A stretch of 64,000 bases of DNA from Owenia fusiformis (Eukaryota > Annelida > Polychaeta > Sabellida > Oweniidae). Location of the stretch: positions 1,679,730-1,743,729 of the forward strand of contig CAIIXF020000007.1 in the NCBI GenBank assembly GCA_903813345.2, in the 5' to 3' direction. The position numbers and the translations under genes are program-made. This document shows positions 12,769-26,800 of this stretch, piece after piece (within the stretch, counting starts at the first letter, position 1; every line of letters begins with the position of its first letter). The notes beneath the pieces were generated by a model. The model ran no database searches. It had not been told where the DNA came from and worked only from the letters and a program-made list of their open reading frames with translations.

Positions 12769-13325
12769 ATGCTGCCACACTTCCACACTGATTTAGAGAA
12801 CTACCTGAAACAAAACAATGACTTCTATGGATCAAAGCTCAAATTCTTAGCAAGATGTAACAAATTTGCTCTATATTCCAATTATGAATCACAAAGAAAG
12901 ACAGATGGAAAATGCATATTATGTAAAGATAATGTAGATGACTCTATCCAACACAGACTTGTAGAATGTTCTTTCTTTAACAAAGAAAGAACACACTTCT
13001 ATTGTAAGTTACTAGACAAATGCAATGAGAATGTGTTTAATTATTTTATATCCTGTACCTCCGAAAATAAACTCTTTTTTATGTTAGGTGATGATGTTCT
13101 CAGTCAATGGGGGCACGATCAATTTTATATTGTAGATGGACTGGTAAAACAGTTTTTAACAAAGATTTTTAAACCTGACTTATAAGAACGATTTTAGATA
13201 TTTTAATGATCATGTATGTATTTTGACTGTAGACGCACCTAAATATTTTTAGTGTGCCACTGATTTAAAAGTGTACGTCTAAATAATAAATAAATAAATA
13301 ATAAATAAATAAATAAATAAATATA
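12769..13325 (+). mobile_element. 5'-truncated LINE, 3' end of ORF2
   Basis: An open frame of 138 codons ends at 13185. Near its middle it has the Cys/His pattern C-x2-C, then H, then C (CILCKDNVDDSIQHRLVEC) that is typical of the tail of non-LTR retrotransposon ORF2 proteins. A short 3' UTR leads into an (AATA)n tail at about 13281-13323, a common LINE 3' end. The reverse transcriptase and endonuclease parts are missing, as expected for a 5'-truncated insertion. Confidence 0.75.
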
Positions 13326-13339
13326 ACATTTTCCAGCTA

Positions 13340-14190
13340 TATAATTAGACTGTGGGCATAACTATACTGTATAACAAGATGTTGGTTAGAAAACTGGTCA
13401 AAGATTTGGAAATTAAAATTCAAGACTAGTAAAAGCAAAAAAGTATATTTCCAGTCTAATTTAAGAACCCCAGTTGCCCAAATTCCTGTTGTGTTAAATG
13501 GTGACGCTATTCCATTTACTTAAAGTAAAGTCATAAATATCTTGGAATTATTTTAGACCAGTCTTTAAATTTTGAAGAACATATTAATCGTATTATTGTT
13601 AAATGTAACATGATGTTGAGCCCACTAAAGCATAACTTTAAATCAAAACATCTAGAGAAGATTTATATTGCTTTCATACTTCCTCATTTAGAATATGGAA
13701 ATATCATATTTGATTGTGCAAATTTGAATTTACTTTCTAAATTGGATAGAATTCAGTATTAATTGTGAGTGGATGTATCCAAGGGACAAGTGCAATCAAT
13801 TGCAAAGTCACCTCATGCTTAGGGTGGAGGTCTCTAGTTGTCAGAAGAGAAGAAAAGAAATCATTATTATTTATATATGATGTTATTAATAACAAAAAAT
13901 GCCTTCCTATGTACACCAGGCTTTTTCTATATATAGAAATAATAATGTATTGCGTAATGAAAATCGTTTGCGCAGAGTCAGAATACCCCCTCATTGTAAG
14001 GCTAAGATCAGGAAAGGTACAGTAATATCAATGTTGTATGGCGAATCATCTTTATCATGTCTGACAAATCAGAAAATTGTTGAAATGACTGCAGGTCTTC
14101 TCCAGTCAATTGTTTTGCGTTGTCTCGGCCCTAGCTGTGTATGTTAATAGGAATTGACTAATATGATAATAAAAACCTTTAAACCTTAAA
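13340..14190 (+). pseudogene. dead LINE reverse-transcriptase fragment
   Basis: Conceptual translation with stops and frame changes gives the C-terminal part of a Jockey/CR1-type reverse transcriptase: a KYLGIILDQSLNFEEHI segment around 13533-13582 and IAFILPHLEYGNIIFD around 13668-13716. The copy ends in an A-rich tail near 14165-14190. It is degraded and not expressed as protein. Confidence 0.7.
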
Positions 14191-14384
14191 AACCCTACTT
14201 TAACATGTACATACAAGCCAGAAAAACCATTAGGATTTTGTCAAGCTTGTAACTGAGCATGAACATATTTTGGAGATGTAGATTACAATTGCTGAACAAC
14301 CCTTGCTATCTGATAATCACTTCTGAGAATTGCGGCATGTTTGTCATACATGTATATATCTAAATTGTATTGAAAACCTATATC

Positions 14385-14560
14385 AGTCCCATAGCCAGGT
14401 GGATCCATCCCCCCCCCCCCCAGGCTTAAAGTTCTTTCAAAATCATGCAGTTTTTCACCAATCTGACCATTTTCATGTGATTTTGGGCCAAATTTGTGAA
14501 CCCCCTCGGAATTTTTTTGAAAGGTGAACTCCCCTTGGAAAATCCTGGCTATGAGCCTGT
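14385..14560. repeat. dispersed poly-C repeat
   Basis: CATAGCCAGGTGGATC, a run of C, then AAAATCATGCAGTTTTTCACC and ATCTGACCATTTTCATGTGA. A matching inverted copy with a poly-G run is at about 56495-56640. This is an interspersed repeat with no coding content. Confidence 0.55.
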
Positions 14561-14889
14561 ATATTAAAGATATTAGTGAGTATTAGAGATACATATGTGT
14601 CATTTTCAGTAATTCTGTATTGGATCATCACTGGTATGGTTATTTTAATCATTGGATAGGATGTTTTTTTTTAAAAATAGATTGTATGAAATATCTTGAT
14701 GTTTCATAGTAAAAACTGTATGCTTCAACAAAATGATATGTTGTCAAATTCAGATTGCACCAAAACGAATGACATATCATTGGCATGTGTAGTTCATTCC
14801 TCGGGTGAAGCTGTGGTAACTAATTCAAAAGTACAGATCTAGCTATGTCAAACTATATTTTATTCTCTTGCCTTCCAGTATCATCTGCT

Positions 14890-17800
14890 ATGAGGCTGTT
14901 GTTACTATTCACGACCAGCCTGGTTGGCACACTTCTGGCTGACCCTTTATACTTTGTACCTAGAGACCAGGTGGCTTCTGTATCATGTGGTAGTGGAGAG
15001 TACCAATGTCCTGATGGATCTACATGCTGTGTGATGCAGTCCGGACACTGGGGATGCTGTCCAATGCCTGAGGTGAGGGTTTTGTAGTTTAGCAATTACT
15101 TTCATTAAGCAAATAGTGTAGCATAAAGTTGAAATGACAGTAGAGGAAAGGATCCGAAAGGATAAATATATGTTGTGATAAAAAAAATAAAAAAGATTGC
15201 CTACGCCAGGAATCGAACCCCTACCTTTCGGACAAAAGTATAGGACAATAAGAAGTCCAACGCACTACAATTAGCCAGAAAATTATTTGAGGTTCATCGA
15301 TTTATATTGATCTGACTTTTGTACATTTTGGAAACTTTTGGAAAGATTGAAAATTTGTTCCTGATAGGGAATGTTGGCTATGAGTTTTATTTCTTTAAAT
15401 GTCTTGTTCAGGCAACCTAGGTTGACATATCTGGTTAAAAGCATTGTATAAACTCACAATTACAGTGAGATCAACAGATTTTCTGAAGACTGTTTTGAAA
15501 TAGAAAAGATAGTTAGTAAAAGCAAGTGCTACAATAGTATGTGTACTCAACATACAATTCAACAAGTGTGTTGTGTTTTCGTTTTGAATTATAGTTTTTG
15601 CTCAATTACAATGGGTTTATCTTTATCATATTCTACTTCCTCATTATAAAAACATGTATTTCATAAACATTCTCATTTCAGGTAATGTAACTTAATTATA
15701 AGAATTTGTTTCTATATGTAGTTTCTCAGTCTTATATTTATATTCCAGGCGCAATGCTGTAGTGACAAGTTACACTGCTGTCCAAAAGGGGCAACTTGTG
15801 GCAGTGGGGGTACATGTACCAGGGATGGGGAGACATTCAAAGCATCTAGGAAATCCCTGGCCCAACAAACACAAAGAAAAATCTCAAGAGCTCAAATAGA
15901 CTCTGAAATGGTTCATAACGAAGTTCAAGTAATGGCAGAAAACATAGTGTGCCCTGGAGGTACATCTATGTGTCCTGATGGCAGCACATGTTGTAAACTC
16001 TCATCTGGACAATATGGATGTTGCCCAATGCCAAAAGTAAGATATGTTTAAAACACCTTCAACAAAGTATCATACATGTCATTTATCATAGACAGGTTGT
16101 TTCACCAGCCCATGAGCCTTTCTGATTCTAAAAAGGACTTAATTCGAATTATGGTCCTGGTTCTGTAAATATCTCAACAATATGGTTCATGTACATTATC
16201 AAAGGTGAGACATACATACATGTAGTTTGAAGGAGATAGTATAGATGTAGAAATCAATAATTCAGATGCGAGTAGGTAGTTACCAGTTTCACCACCAGGT
16301 GGCTCATTCCAGTCAGATAGCATGGCGGTTAACTTAAATATTATTATTATGTCCCCACCACATAGTGTGGGGCCATATTGTCGGCCTAGGTGCGTCCGTC
16401 TGTCTGTCCGTCGGTGTGTCTGTCTGTCCGTACGTCCGGCAGTTTTCTCCAAAACCGCTACAGATATCACCTTCAAATTTTCAGGGATAACTTATGAGTG
16501 CATACAGATGTGGATGAAAAAAATTAACTCAATACCTACTTCCTGTCGGCCATTTTGAAGTCAAATGCTGAAATCCTTGTCTGCAAACTTTAAGAAAAAC
16601 GGCTTCACAGTTGCTTTTAAAACTTTAACATCTTGTTCAGCTCACTTAATTCTAGATCTGATTAGGTTTTGGACCTGTTAGCTCAGTCATGTCAGCCATT
16701 TTGAATGTTTAAAGAAAAGTTAGCGCACGATAATAGTTTGTATCATATTGAATGGTGTTTTTCAGTTTTCATACTATTTAGTAGCTTTATAAATAATTTC
16801 AGGTGTACTTTGTTGTAAAAGCCTATGTTATTGTTAACAGTAGTTACATGTGATAATTTTGTAAAAAGAAATCAGCAAAAACTCATAATCACTTTTTTAT
16901 TGTCGGCCATTTTAGATTTTTCCGTCCTAAAATCTTGTCTGTAAAGTCTTGTCTACGCGTTTTCATGTGAACCGTTTGGTAGATCAATTTCAAATTTTCA
17001 GGGATGATTCTTAGTATGAAAATCTAGATCTGATTAGTTTTTGGGCATTCTGGGTAAATGTCAAGGCAGCCATTTTGGATTTTCTGTCCTAAAATCTTGT
17101 TTGTAAAGTCTTGTCTACGTATTTCCAGGTGAACTGATTGGTAGATCAATTTCAAATTCTCAGGGATGATTCTTAGTATGAAAATCTAGAACAGATTAGT
17201 TTTTTGGCATTCTGGATAAATGCCAAGGCAGCGATTTTGGATTTTCCGTCTTAAAATCTTGCCCGTAAAGTCTTGTCTACACATTTTTAGGTGAACCGTT
17301 TGGTAGATCAATTTCAAATTTTCAGTCAAGGCAGCCATTTTGGATTTTCTGTCCTAAAATCTTGTTTGTAAAGTCTTGTCTACGCATTTCCAGGTGAACC
17401 GATTGGTAGATCAATTTCAAATTTTCAGGGATGATTCCTAGTATGAAAATCTAGAACAGATTAGTTTTTTGGCATTCTGGATAAATGTCAAGGCAGCCAT
17501 TCTGGATTTTCTGTCCTCAAGTCTTTCAGGGGTGGTTCTTAGTATGAAAATCTAGAACTGACTAATTTTTGGGCATTCTGGGTAAATTTTAAGGTGGCCA
17601 TTTTGGATTTTCCATCCTCAAATTGTGTCGCTAAAGTCTTGTCTACTCATTTTTAGGATAACCATTTGACGGGATAATCCATAGGTGGGGACATTTTGTA
17701 CACATTTGTGTTCTTGTTTTAATTTTCATATCACCCCTATGTATCTAAAACAGTTATGCAAATTAAAATATGTACAGTAAGAAAATATTATGTGTCCATT

Positions 17801-20800
17801 ATTAGAAAAGATATATCACTTTTTCTGATTTTATAACATGGGGTCTATGAGGAACCACCCCGAACTAGAAGTCACATTTTCCAAAAATATTCAATTTTCA
17901 AAATTGATAAACATTTTTCAAAAACCACAATTCTAGATGTACCTTTGCATGTAGATTTCAAATATAACATCACCTTGACTGAATTTTGAATATTTAATGA
18001 TATAAATCAAGATTATTTCTACACGGATCTATATAATTAGATTGAAATGTTTTACTTTAATATTTCTCAAAATTATTTGACTATCTTTACATATATTTTC
18101 ACTTCAAGGCTGTTTGCTGCTCTGATGGCGTCCATTGTTGCCCATCAGGAACAACTTGTGATGTATCAGCCGGAAAATGTAACCGTGGCAACAGTTTTAC
18201 AGAGTGGTTCACTAAAGTTGAAGCTCAGCCAGTAGAATCCAAAACAGTCATATGTGGTGGTGGTGCATCCCAATGTCCCGATGGCAGCACATGTTGTAAA
18301 CTTTCATCTGGAGAGTACGGTTGCTGTCCTTTACCAAAGGTAAGGTATTATTTGAATTTTGAAATAAATTTAATTCAGATCCTACCTTTAATATTTCTCA
18401 CTACATTTATATGGCTATACATTTACATTTGTCTTCACTTCAAGGCTGTTTGCTGCTCTGATGGCGTCCATTGTTGCCCATCAGGAACAACTTGTGATGT
18501 ATCAGCCGGGAAATGTAACCGTGGCAACAGTTTTACAGAGTGGTTCACTAAAGTTGAAGCTCAGCCAGTAGAATCCAAAACAGTCATATGTGGTGGTGGT
18601 GCATCCCAATGTCCAGATGGCAGCACATGTTGTAAACTTTCAACTGGACAGTATGGTTGCTGCCCTTTACCAAAGGTAAGGTATAATTTGAAGAGGATAG
18701 TTTGGAAATAAATTTAATTCAGATACTACATTCAATATTTCTCAGTATTTTGCTATACACTTATATGTATTTTCCACTTCAAGGCTGTTTGCTGCTCTGA
18801 TGGCGTCCATTGTTGCCCATCAGGAACAACTTGTGATGTATCAGCCGGAAAATGTAACCGTGGCAAAAGTTTTACAGAGTGGTTCACTAAAGTTGAAGCT
18901 CAGGCAGTAGAATCCAAAACAGTCATATGTGGCGGTGGTGCATCCCAATGTCCCGATGGCAGCACTTGTTGTAAACTTTCATCTGGACAGTATGGTTGCT
19001 GTCCATTACCAAAGGTAAGGTATAATTTGAATTTTGAAATAAATTTAATTCAGATCCTACCTTTAATGTTTCTCACTACATTTATATGGCTATATTTTTA
19101 CATACATTTTCACTTCAAGGCTGTTTGCTGCTCAGATGGCGTCCATTGTTGCCCATCAGGAACAACTTGTGATGTGTCAGCAGGAAAATGTAACCGTGGC
19201 AACAGTTTTACAGAGTGGTTCACTAAAGTTGAAGCTCAGCCAGTAGAATCCAAAACAGTCATATGTGGCGGTGGTGCATCCCAATGTCCCGATGGCAGCA
19301 CATGTTGTAAACTTTCATCTGGACAGTATGGTTGCTGTCCATTACCAAAGGTAAGGTATAATTTGAATTTTGAAATAAATTTATTTCAGATCCTACCTTT
19401 AATGTTTCTCACTACATTTATATGGCTATTCATTTACATATATTTTCACTTCAAGGCTGTTTGCTGCTCAGATGGCGTCCATTGTTGCCCATCAGGAACA
19501 ACTTGTGATGTATCAGCAGGAAAATGTAACCGTGGCAACAGTTTTACAGAGTGGTTCACTAAAGTTGATGCTCAGGCAGTAGAATCCAAAACAGTCATAT
19601 GTGGTGGTGGTGCATCTCAATGTCCCGATGGCAGCACATGTTGTAAACTTTCATCTGGACAGTACGGTTGCTGTCCTTTACCAAAGGTAAGGTATTAATT
19701 GAATTTTGAAATAAATTTAATTCAGATCCTACCTTTAATATTTCTCACTACATTCATATGGCTATACATTTACATATATTTTCACTTCAAGGCTGTTTGC
19801 TGCTCTGATGGCGTCCATTGTTGCCCATCAGGAACAACTTGTGATGTGTCAGCAGGAAAATGTAACCGTGGCAACAGTTTTACAGAGTGGTTCACTAAAG
19901 TTGAAGCTCAGCCAGTAGAATCCAAAACAGTCATATGTGGTGGTGGTGCATCCCAATGTCCCGATGGCAGCACATGTTGTAAACTTTCATCTGGACAGTA
20001 CGGTTGCTGTCCTTTACCAAAGGTAAGGTATTATTTGAATTTTGAAATAAATTTAATTCAGACCCTACTGTTAATATTTCTCACTACATTTATATGGCTA
20101 TTCATTTACAGTAAAACCTGCGTATAGTGAACAGTTTTTTGCCAAGAAAAAATGTTCACTGTTGGTAGGTGTTCACTACAGCAATGATTTGATTTCGCGG
20201 CATTTTACCGTATTATATAAAGAGACCAGCTATTAAAAGAGAGGAGGGAATAATCAATTTAATTTGTATTTTCTACCCATATTAACCCATGGCACTCTAG
20301 CGTTAAGTATTTGATTTGTTGTCATGTTATATACAAACTGACTTATTTTAGACTGACTGTCATCTGAATGGTTCATCCTTTTATTGTCAAATTTTAATCT
20401 CTTTATAATTCTTTTTATCTCATCAAGATGGTCCTTTAAACAGTGGAATCTTTGAGACATTTGAGTCACTTAAAGGACTTTATTGAATTAGATAAAGGAA
20501 ATGATAGATGCAGTTAATAGTGAAATGATGAATTTATAATTTTAATCCAATCTTTTTTTTTAATTGACGGGATGAGAAAAAAGATTTAGTTGGGATTTAG
20601 CAGATAGAGGTAATAATAGTTAATAACCAGATTATCTCCAAGCAATCAATCCCAGATGCATATCCTGTTTTACAAAAACAAAGCTTATTAAGAATTATAA
20701 TTAGTCACACCTGTTTCAATAGAAGAAGAGATCAAGATCTCAAATTGACCTTTTAATTATTTTTGGCAGGTAATATAAACATAAACTGCTTAACTATGAT

Positions 20801-23800
20801 AAGGCAGTTGCAGAAAATCTGCGAAAAATCTGTTCACTGTTCATAGTTGGTAGGTGTCCACTATAGGATTGTACTTTAACATGTCAGGTTCTACTGTACA
20901 TATATTTTCACTTCAAGGCTGTTTGCTGCTCTGATGGCGTCCATTGTTGTCCCTCGGGAACAACTTGTGATGTGTCAGCAGGAAAATGTAACCGTGGCAA
21001 CAGTTTTACAGAGTGGTTCACTAAAGTTGAAGCTCAGCCAGTAGAATCCAAAACAGTCATATGTGGTGGTGGTGCATCCCAATGTCCCGATGGCAGCACA
21101 TGTTGTAAACTTTCATCTGGACAGTACGGTTGCTGTCCTTTACCAAAGGTAAGGTAGTATTTGAAGAGGATAGTTTGGAAATAAATTTAATTCAGATACT
21201 ACATTCAATATTTCTCAGTATTTGGCTATACATTTATATGTATTTTCCACTTCAAGGCTGTGTGCTGCTCTGATGGCGTCCATTGTTGCCCATCAGGAAC
21301 AACTTGTGATGTGTCAGCAGGAAAATGTAACCGTGGCAACAGTTTTACAGAGTGGTTCACTAAACTTGAAGCTCAGCCAGTGGAATCCAAAACAGTCATA
21401 TGTGGCGGTGGTGCATCCCAATGTCCCGATGGCAGCACATGTTGTAAACTTTCATCTGGACAGTATGGTTGCTGTCCTTTACCAAAGGTAAGGTATAATT
21501 TGTATTTGGAAATAAATTTAATTCAGACGATACCTTTAATATTTCTCACTACATTTATATGGCTATATTTTTACATATATTTTCACTTCAAGGCTGTTTG
21601 CTGCTCTGATGGCGTTCATTGTTGCCCATCAGGAACAACTTGTGATGTATCAGCAGGAAAATGTAACCGTGGCAACAGTTTTACAGAGTGGTTCACTAAA
21701 GTTGATGCTCAGGCAGTAGAATCCAAAACAGTCATATGTGGTGGTGGTGCATCTCAATGTCCCGATGGCAGCACATGTTGTAAACTTTCATCTGGACAGT
21801 ACGGTTGCTGTCCTTTACCAAAGGTAAGGTATTATTTGAAGAGGATAGTTTGGAAATAAATTTAATTCAGATACTACATTCAATATTTCTCAGTATTTGG
21901 CTATACATTTATATGTATTTTCCACTTTAAGGCTGTTTGCTGCTCTGATGGCGTCCATTGTTGCCCATCAGGAACAACTTGTGATGTGTCAGCAGGAAAA
22001 TGTAACCGTGGCAACAGTTTTACAGAGTGGTTCACTAAAGTTGAAGCTCAGCCAGTAGAATCCAAAACAGTCATATGTGGTGGTGGTGCATCCCAATGTC
22101 CTGATGGCAGCACATGTTGTAAACTTTCATCTGGACAGTACGGTTGCTGTCCTTTACCAAAGGTAAGGTATTAATTGAAGAGGATAGTTTGAAAATAAAT
22201 TTAATTCAGATACTACGTTCAATGTTTCTCAGTATTTGGCTATACATTTATATGTATTTTCCACTTCTAGGCTGTTTGCTGCTCTGATGGAGTCCATTGT
22301 TGCCCATCAGGAACAACTTGTGATGTATCAGCAGGAAAATGTAACCGTGGCAACAGTTTTACAGAGTGGTTCACTAAAGTTGAGGCTCAGCAAGTAAAGT
22401 CTAAAGATGTGGAATGCCCTGGTGGTACAGCCACATGCCCTAATGGCAGCACATGTTGCAAACTTTCATCTGGACAGTATGGGTGCTGTCCATTACCAAA
22501 TGTAAGACATTGTTCATTTAGTAACTACTACAAAACTACTTCATAGCCAAAAATAAGACACAGTTTGAAGAGAATATAATAGTCCTATCTGTATAATAAA
22601 AATCAAAAAAGCATCAAATGAATGTCATTTACAATAACGAATGTGTCAACGTATCAAGCCACAGAGACATCCAACCCTGGTTCCCATAGATAATTCTAAG
22701 CACCATGTTCAAACCTCCAAACAGACATCTTTTCATTTTTCAATGATAACAAGATATGTGTTAGAAAATATGTGTTATTTGCATTATAGCAATTAAATCA
22801 CAGGTAACTTAAAATATGTTTTTCAAAAATCTGTTCATGGGGTATACTATTAGAACATGTGGTATGAAAGCAATGAGCCTGATAATCAAAAAAATATGTT
22901 TCGCTAGTCATTTGTTTGTCAAGTGTTCATTTGAAATAAATTAACAGCATTTTGTCATCTATCATGTTTTAACTTCTTTGACAATGCCATATAAAAATAT
23001 AATGCAATAGAAAGTCATTACTAGATTTAGCTTGAGTTTAGATTTTGTAATTTCAACTGTTGCTCTTTGTATTCTACCGTATCTTTAATGGTGTTTTGAC
23101 AATTTAGTATCTAGGTTGAATTTGTAGGTTAAAGTTACAGTATACATAATACGAGTGATCATGGTACTATTGTTGAGAACACATTTAACAAGGTTCATTT
23201 TATCATATGTTTTATTATTAGGGGTTATTTTATGATTTGTGTTTTCAGTATGTTGTCCTTTGTGCCCCACCTTAAATTTTTGAGATCTTTCAAATGACCA
23301 CCTGAAATGGCAGCCTTATGTGGGATGTCTATAAGTTGTGGGATGTTATATATTGTTTTTATGATTCATGCCTCAGAAAATTCAATATGGCTTCCTCAAG
23401 TGGGAATTCGCTATCATTTAAAGCTCTCTTCAAAGTGTGCTTACTTACATGTAATAACTACATTATATTGCAAATATTGTATTGCCACTATGATTTGTGA
23501 TTTGCTGGAAAATCTGATATATCTCAAATATCTGTCTTTTGTTAGCTGGAGCCAAGGTAGACTAGATGGCAAATATTATATTATGATACATCAGTATACA
23601 GCTTCATGAATGTTTGGTTCTTTGGATGTGCTACACCGTGGTAGTTGTCAATCTAGTTTACTTTTTATCAACATTTTGGGAGATTTGTCATCCAGAAATA
23701 TCTTTGACTAATTCCAGGCTGTTTGCTGCTCAGATGGTTTACATTGTTGTCCCTCAGGAACAACTTGTGGTGTATCCGCAGGACAATGTAACCTTGGCAA

Positions 23801-26800
23801 CAGTGTTACAGAGTGGTTCACTAAAGTTGAAGCGAATCCAGTAGAATCTAAAGTTGTGAAATGCCCTGGGGGGAAACAAGGATGCCAAGATGGTAACACA
23901 TGCTGCCTGTTGAAGACTGGACAGTATGGTTGTTGTCCATTGCCAAAGGTAAGAAATAGTTTGAAGACAATTTGAAGAATGGACCATGGGGATTGTTCCA
24001 TGAATTCAACATAGAATTTAATGACATATGAATACACTTAACAAATATCAAAATCTATGAGGCCCTATATAAAGTTTAAACCACTCTTCTAGTCTTACCC
24101 ATTGTTATCAAAATGTGATATGTGAAACCTTATTTTATTTGGTATTCAGCATCAGTAACAAATTTTCACAACTTAAAAAACTTAGCAAGTACTGTTTAGG
24201 CCGACTTCAAATTCTTATTGTCAACATATGTAAGCACGTTATAAGCTCGAACACACTTCTGCCATTTCTGTTATGGTAAAAAGGTCTTTTTTCAACTTAC
24301 TTCATATTGAAAAATCATCTACAAGTTCTCAGAAGTTCAAATCTGAATTTAGATTTGACCTTCAAAAGGTTAAAAAAGTTGATTTTCAAAATAGAGTTAT
24401 TGGACCCAATTTGAAGTCACTTTAATCAAAAATACCTTCTGAGAAAAAGTAAAATTTTCAAGGTCAAGGTTATTGAACTAGATCACAAACAGTGTTAACA
24501 TAAACTCCTCAAAAGAGTTAAGGACCAGTCTTTTTCCTCATAGGTTTACATGTTAAACCCCATGTATCTTAAAACTTTATTTTCTAAGCCCCAAACGAAA
24601 GAAAACTGATAATGTAAATGGATGTACCTTGACTCTATTCTCTATATTTCAGGAAATTTTCAATTTAATCTCTCTATTACAATATATTTAAAACTGATGT
24701 CGAATTTGAGGAATTAAAAAATTGACAGACCCCATGTTAACCAATGGGTATTGGTGCATTAGGGGCAAATCAGACTTTTGGATATCTATGCTGTAAAACA
24801 TTTATTAAAAATAATTTCTGAGTAGACAATTGAATTGTTTTTCTTTCTGCATGCTTGGTGTTAGTTAACTTTGTGAGAATTACCAATATAGAGCATTAAC
24901 ATATTTTCAATAACTCATTTTTGTCCCCCTGTGTTATTTCAATGAGAGGTTTATTGAGAAATGATTTTGACTTCTGAGACTCATAACTTTGTAAAACCTG
25001 GAGAAATAAATCAATTTTTTGTTGTAGACAAGTTAGCAAATTCAATTGTCTATTTAAATTCCATTTTTGAGAGCATTTGAATGGATGACTTTTGGCAACC
25101 CAACCATTTCCCACTGGTTTACATGGGTTTGCTATTTTATTAAATTCCTTCAAATTTGACATCAATTTATGACACATTGTAATGGAGAGATTGAATTGAA
25201 AATTTTCTGGAATATAGAGAATAGAGTCAAGGTACATATCCATTTATATTATCAGTTTTTCTTTCGTTTCAGGCTTTGAAAATTAGAGTTTAAACATACA
25301 TGGGGTTTAACATGTAAACCTATGAGAAAAAGACTGGTCCTTAACTTTTATTGAGGAGTATATGTAATAATTGTTACATTTTTGTAACCATTTGCAGGTG
25401 GTGACATTTTGCCTTATTTCTTAATTGTTTGATTTTCAGGCTATATGTTGTCTAGATCGTCAACATTGCTGCCCAGCAGGTTACAAGTGTAACACCGCCT
25501 CAGCCACATGCTCCAAAGCTGACAAAACCCTTCCATGGTTCAATAAACTCGAAGCATTCCCCCTTGAAGCAGACGTAAATCAAGCTGTTGTTGAAATCAC
25601 ACAAGAGCAGAACATTCCAGAAGATGTTGAAATAGTCGGGCAGAGTGTTAAATGCCCAGATGGACAGTCAGAATGTCCTAGTGGAAACACATGTTGTCAC
25701 CAGAAGACTGGCCAATATGGATGCTGTCCACTACCTTCAGTGAGTTTTCAAGTTTAATAACTCTTCAAGTTCCACAATAATTAAAACTATTACCTAAGTG
25801 GCCCATAACTTGTATGAAAGGCTGTTGTGTATTCTTGGAATTATTTCAGTCATTTCATTTTCTAGTTTTCCACTTATCACAGGCTGGTATCAAAATATTT
25901 GTCCGCTGTGACGGAGCATGCTATTTTTCATAAAAACACTAAGAATACTTCACGATTTATTTTTTAACTCATATGTTTCGTTATACCATACAAAATTACT
26001 TACTCCATGCAATGGATATATCATTTGCGGGTAACTTTCACTTCTGTTTGAAGTCCAATTACGCTGGGAAGAAAAGCTATTGAAAATAGCGCCGGAGTAT
26101 CATACTTCAAAATATACCATTTCTTGTTTAACTTTCTAATGGCACGATATAGTGACACGATAATATTTACACATGGTTTCAGCATAACTATGAAGGTATA
26201 AATGAGATGTTGATGTATTTGGTCTTTTAAATTCTTTTATAAAAAATAATGTTTAATTTTTTTGTCCGCTGTGACGGAGCAGTTGCAAATGTGAACTGTG
26301 AAAATGCTCCGTCACAGCGGACAAAAAATATTAATATTATTTTTTATAAAAAAATTAAAAAGACCCAATGCATTGATATCTCACTATTAATTCAGATTTA
26401 TGCTGAAAACATATGTTAATATTATCGTGTCACTATATCATGCCATTAAAAAGTTAAAAAAGAAATGGTACATTTTAGAGTTTGATACTCTGGCGCCGTT
26501 TTCAATAGATTTTACTCCTAGCGTTATTGGACTTCAAACAGAAGTGAAGGTTACACGCAAATGATATATCCATTGCATGGAGTAAGTAATTATCTTTGAG
26601 ATAACGAAACATATGAGTTTAAAAATAAATCGTGAAGCAGATTAGTGTTTTTATGAAAAATAGCATGCTCCGTCACAGCGGACAAATCTTTCGATACCAG
26701 CCTGTGCTTGTATATCAATCAATCAATATTTCTGATTTGTATAACAATTAATTCAGTAAATCATTATATATTTTCTGCATTAATCAAAACAAATACATCC

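Noticed and set aside
14845-14889. ATG at 14845 as the granulin start
   Set aside because: It lies upstream of the acceptor CCTTCCAG (14871-14878) and would be intronic. The ATG at 14890 begins the signal peptide.
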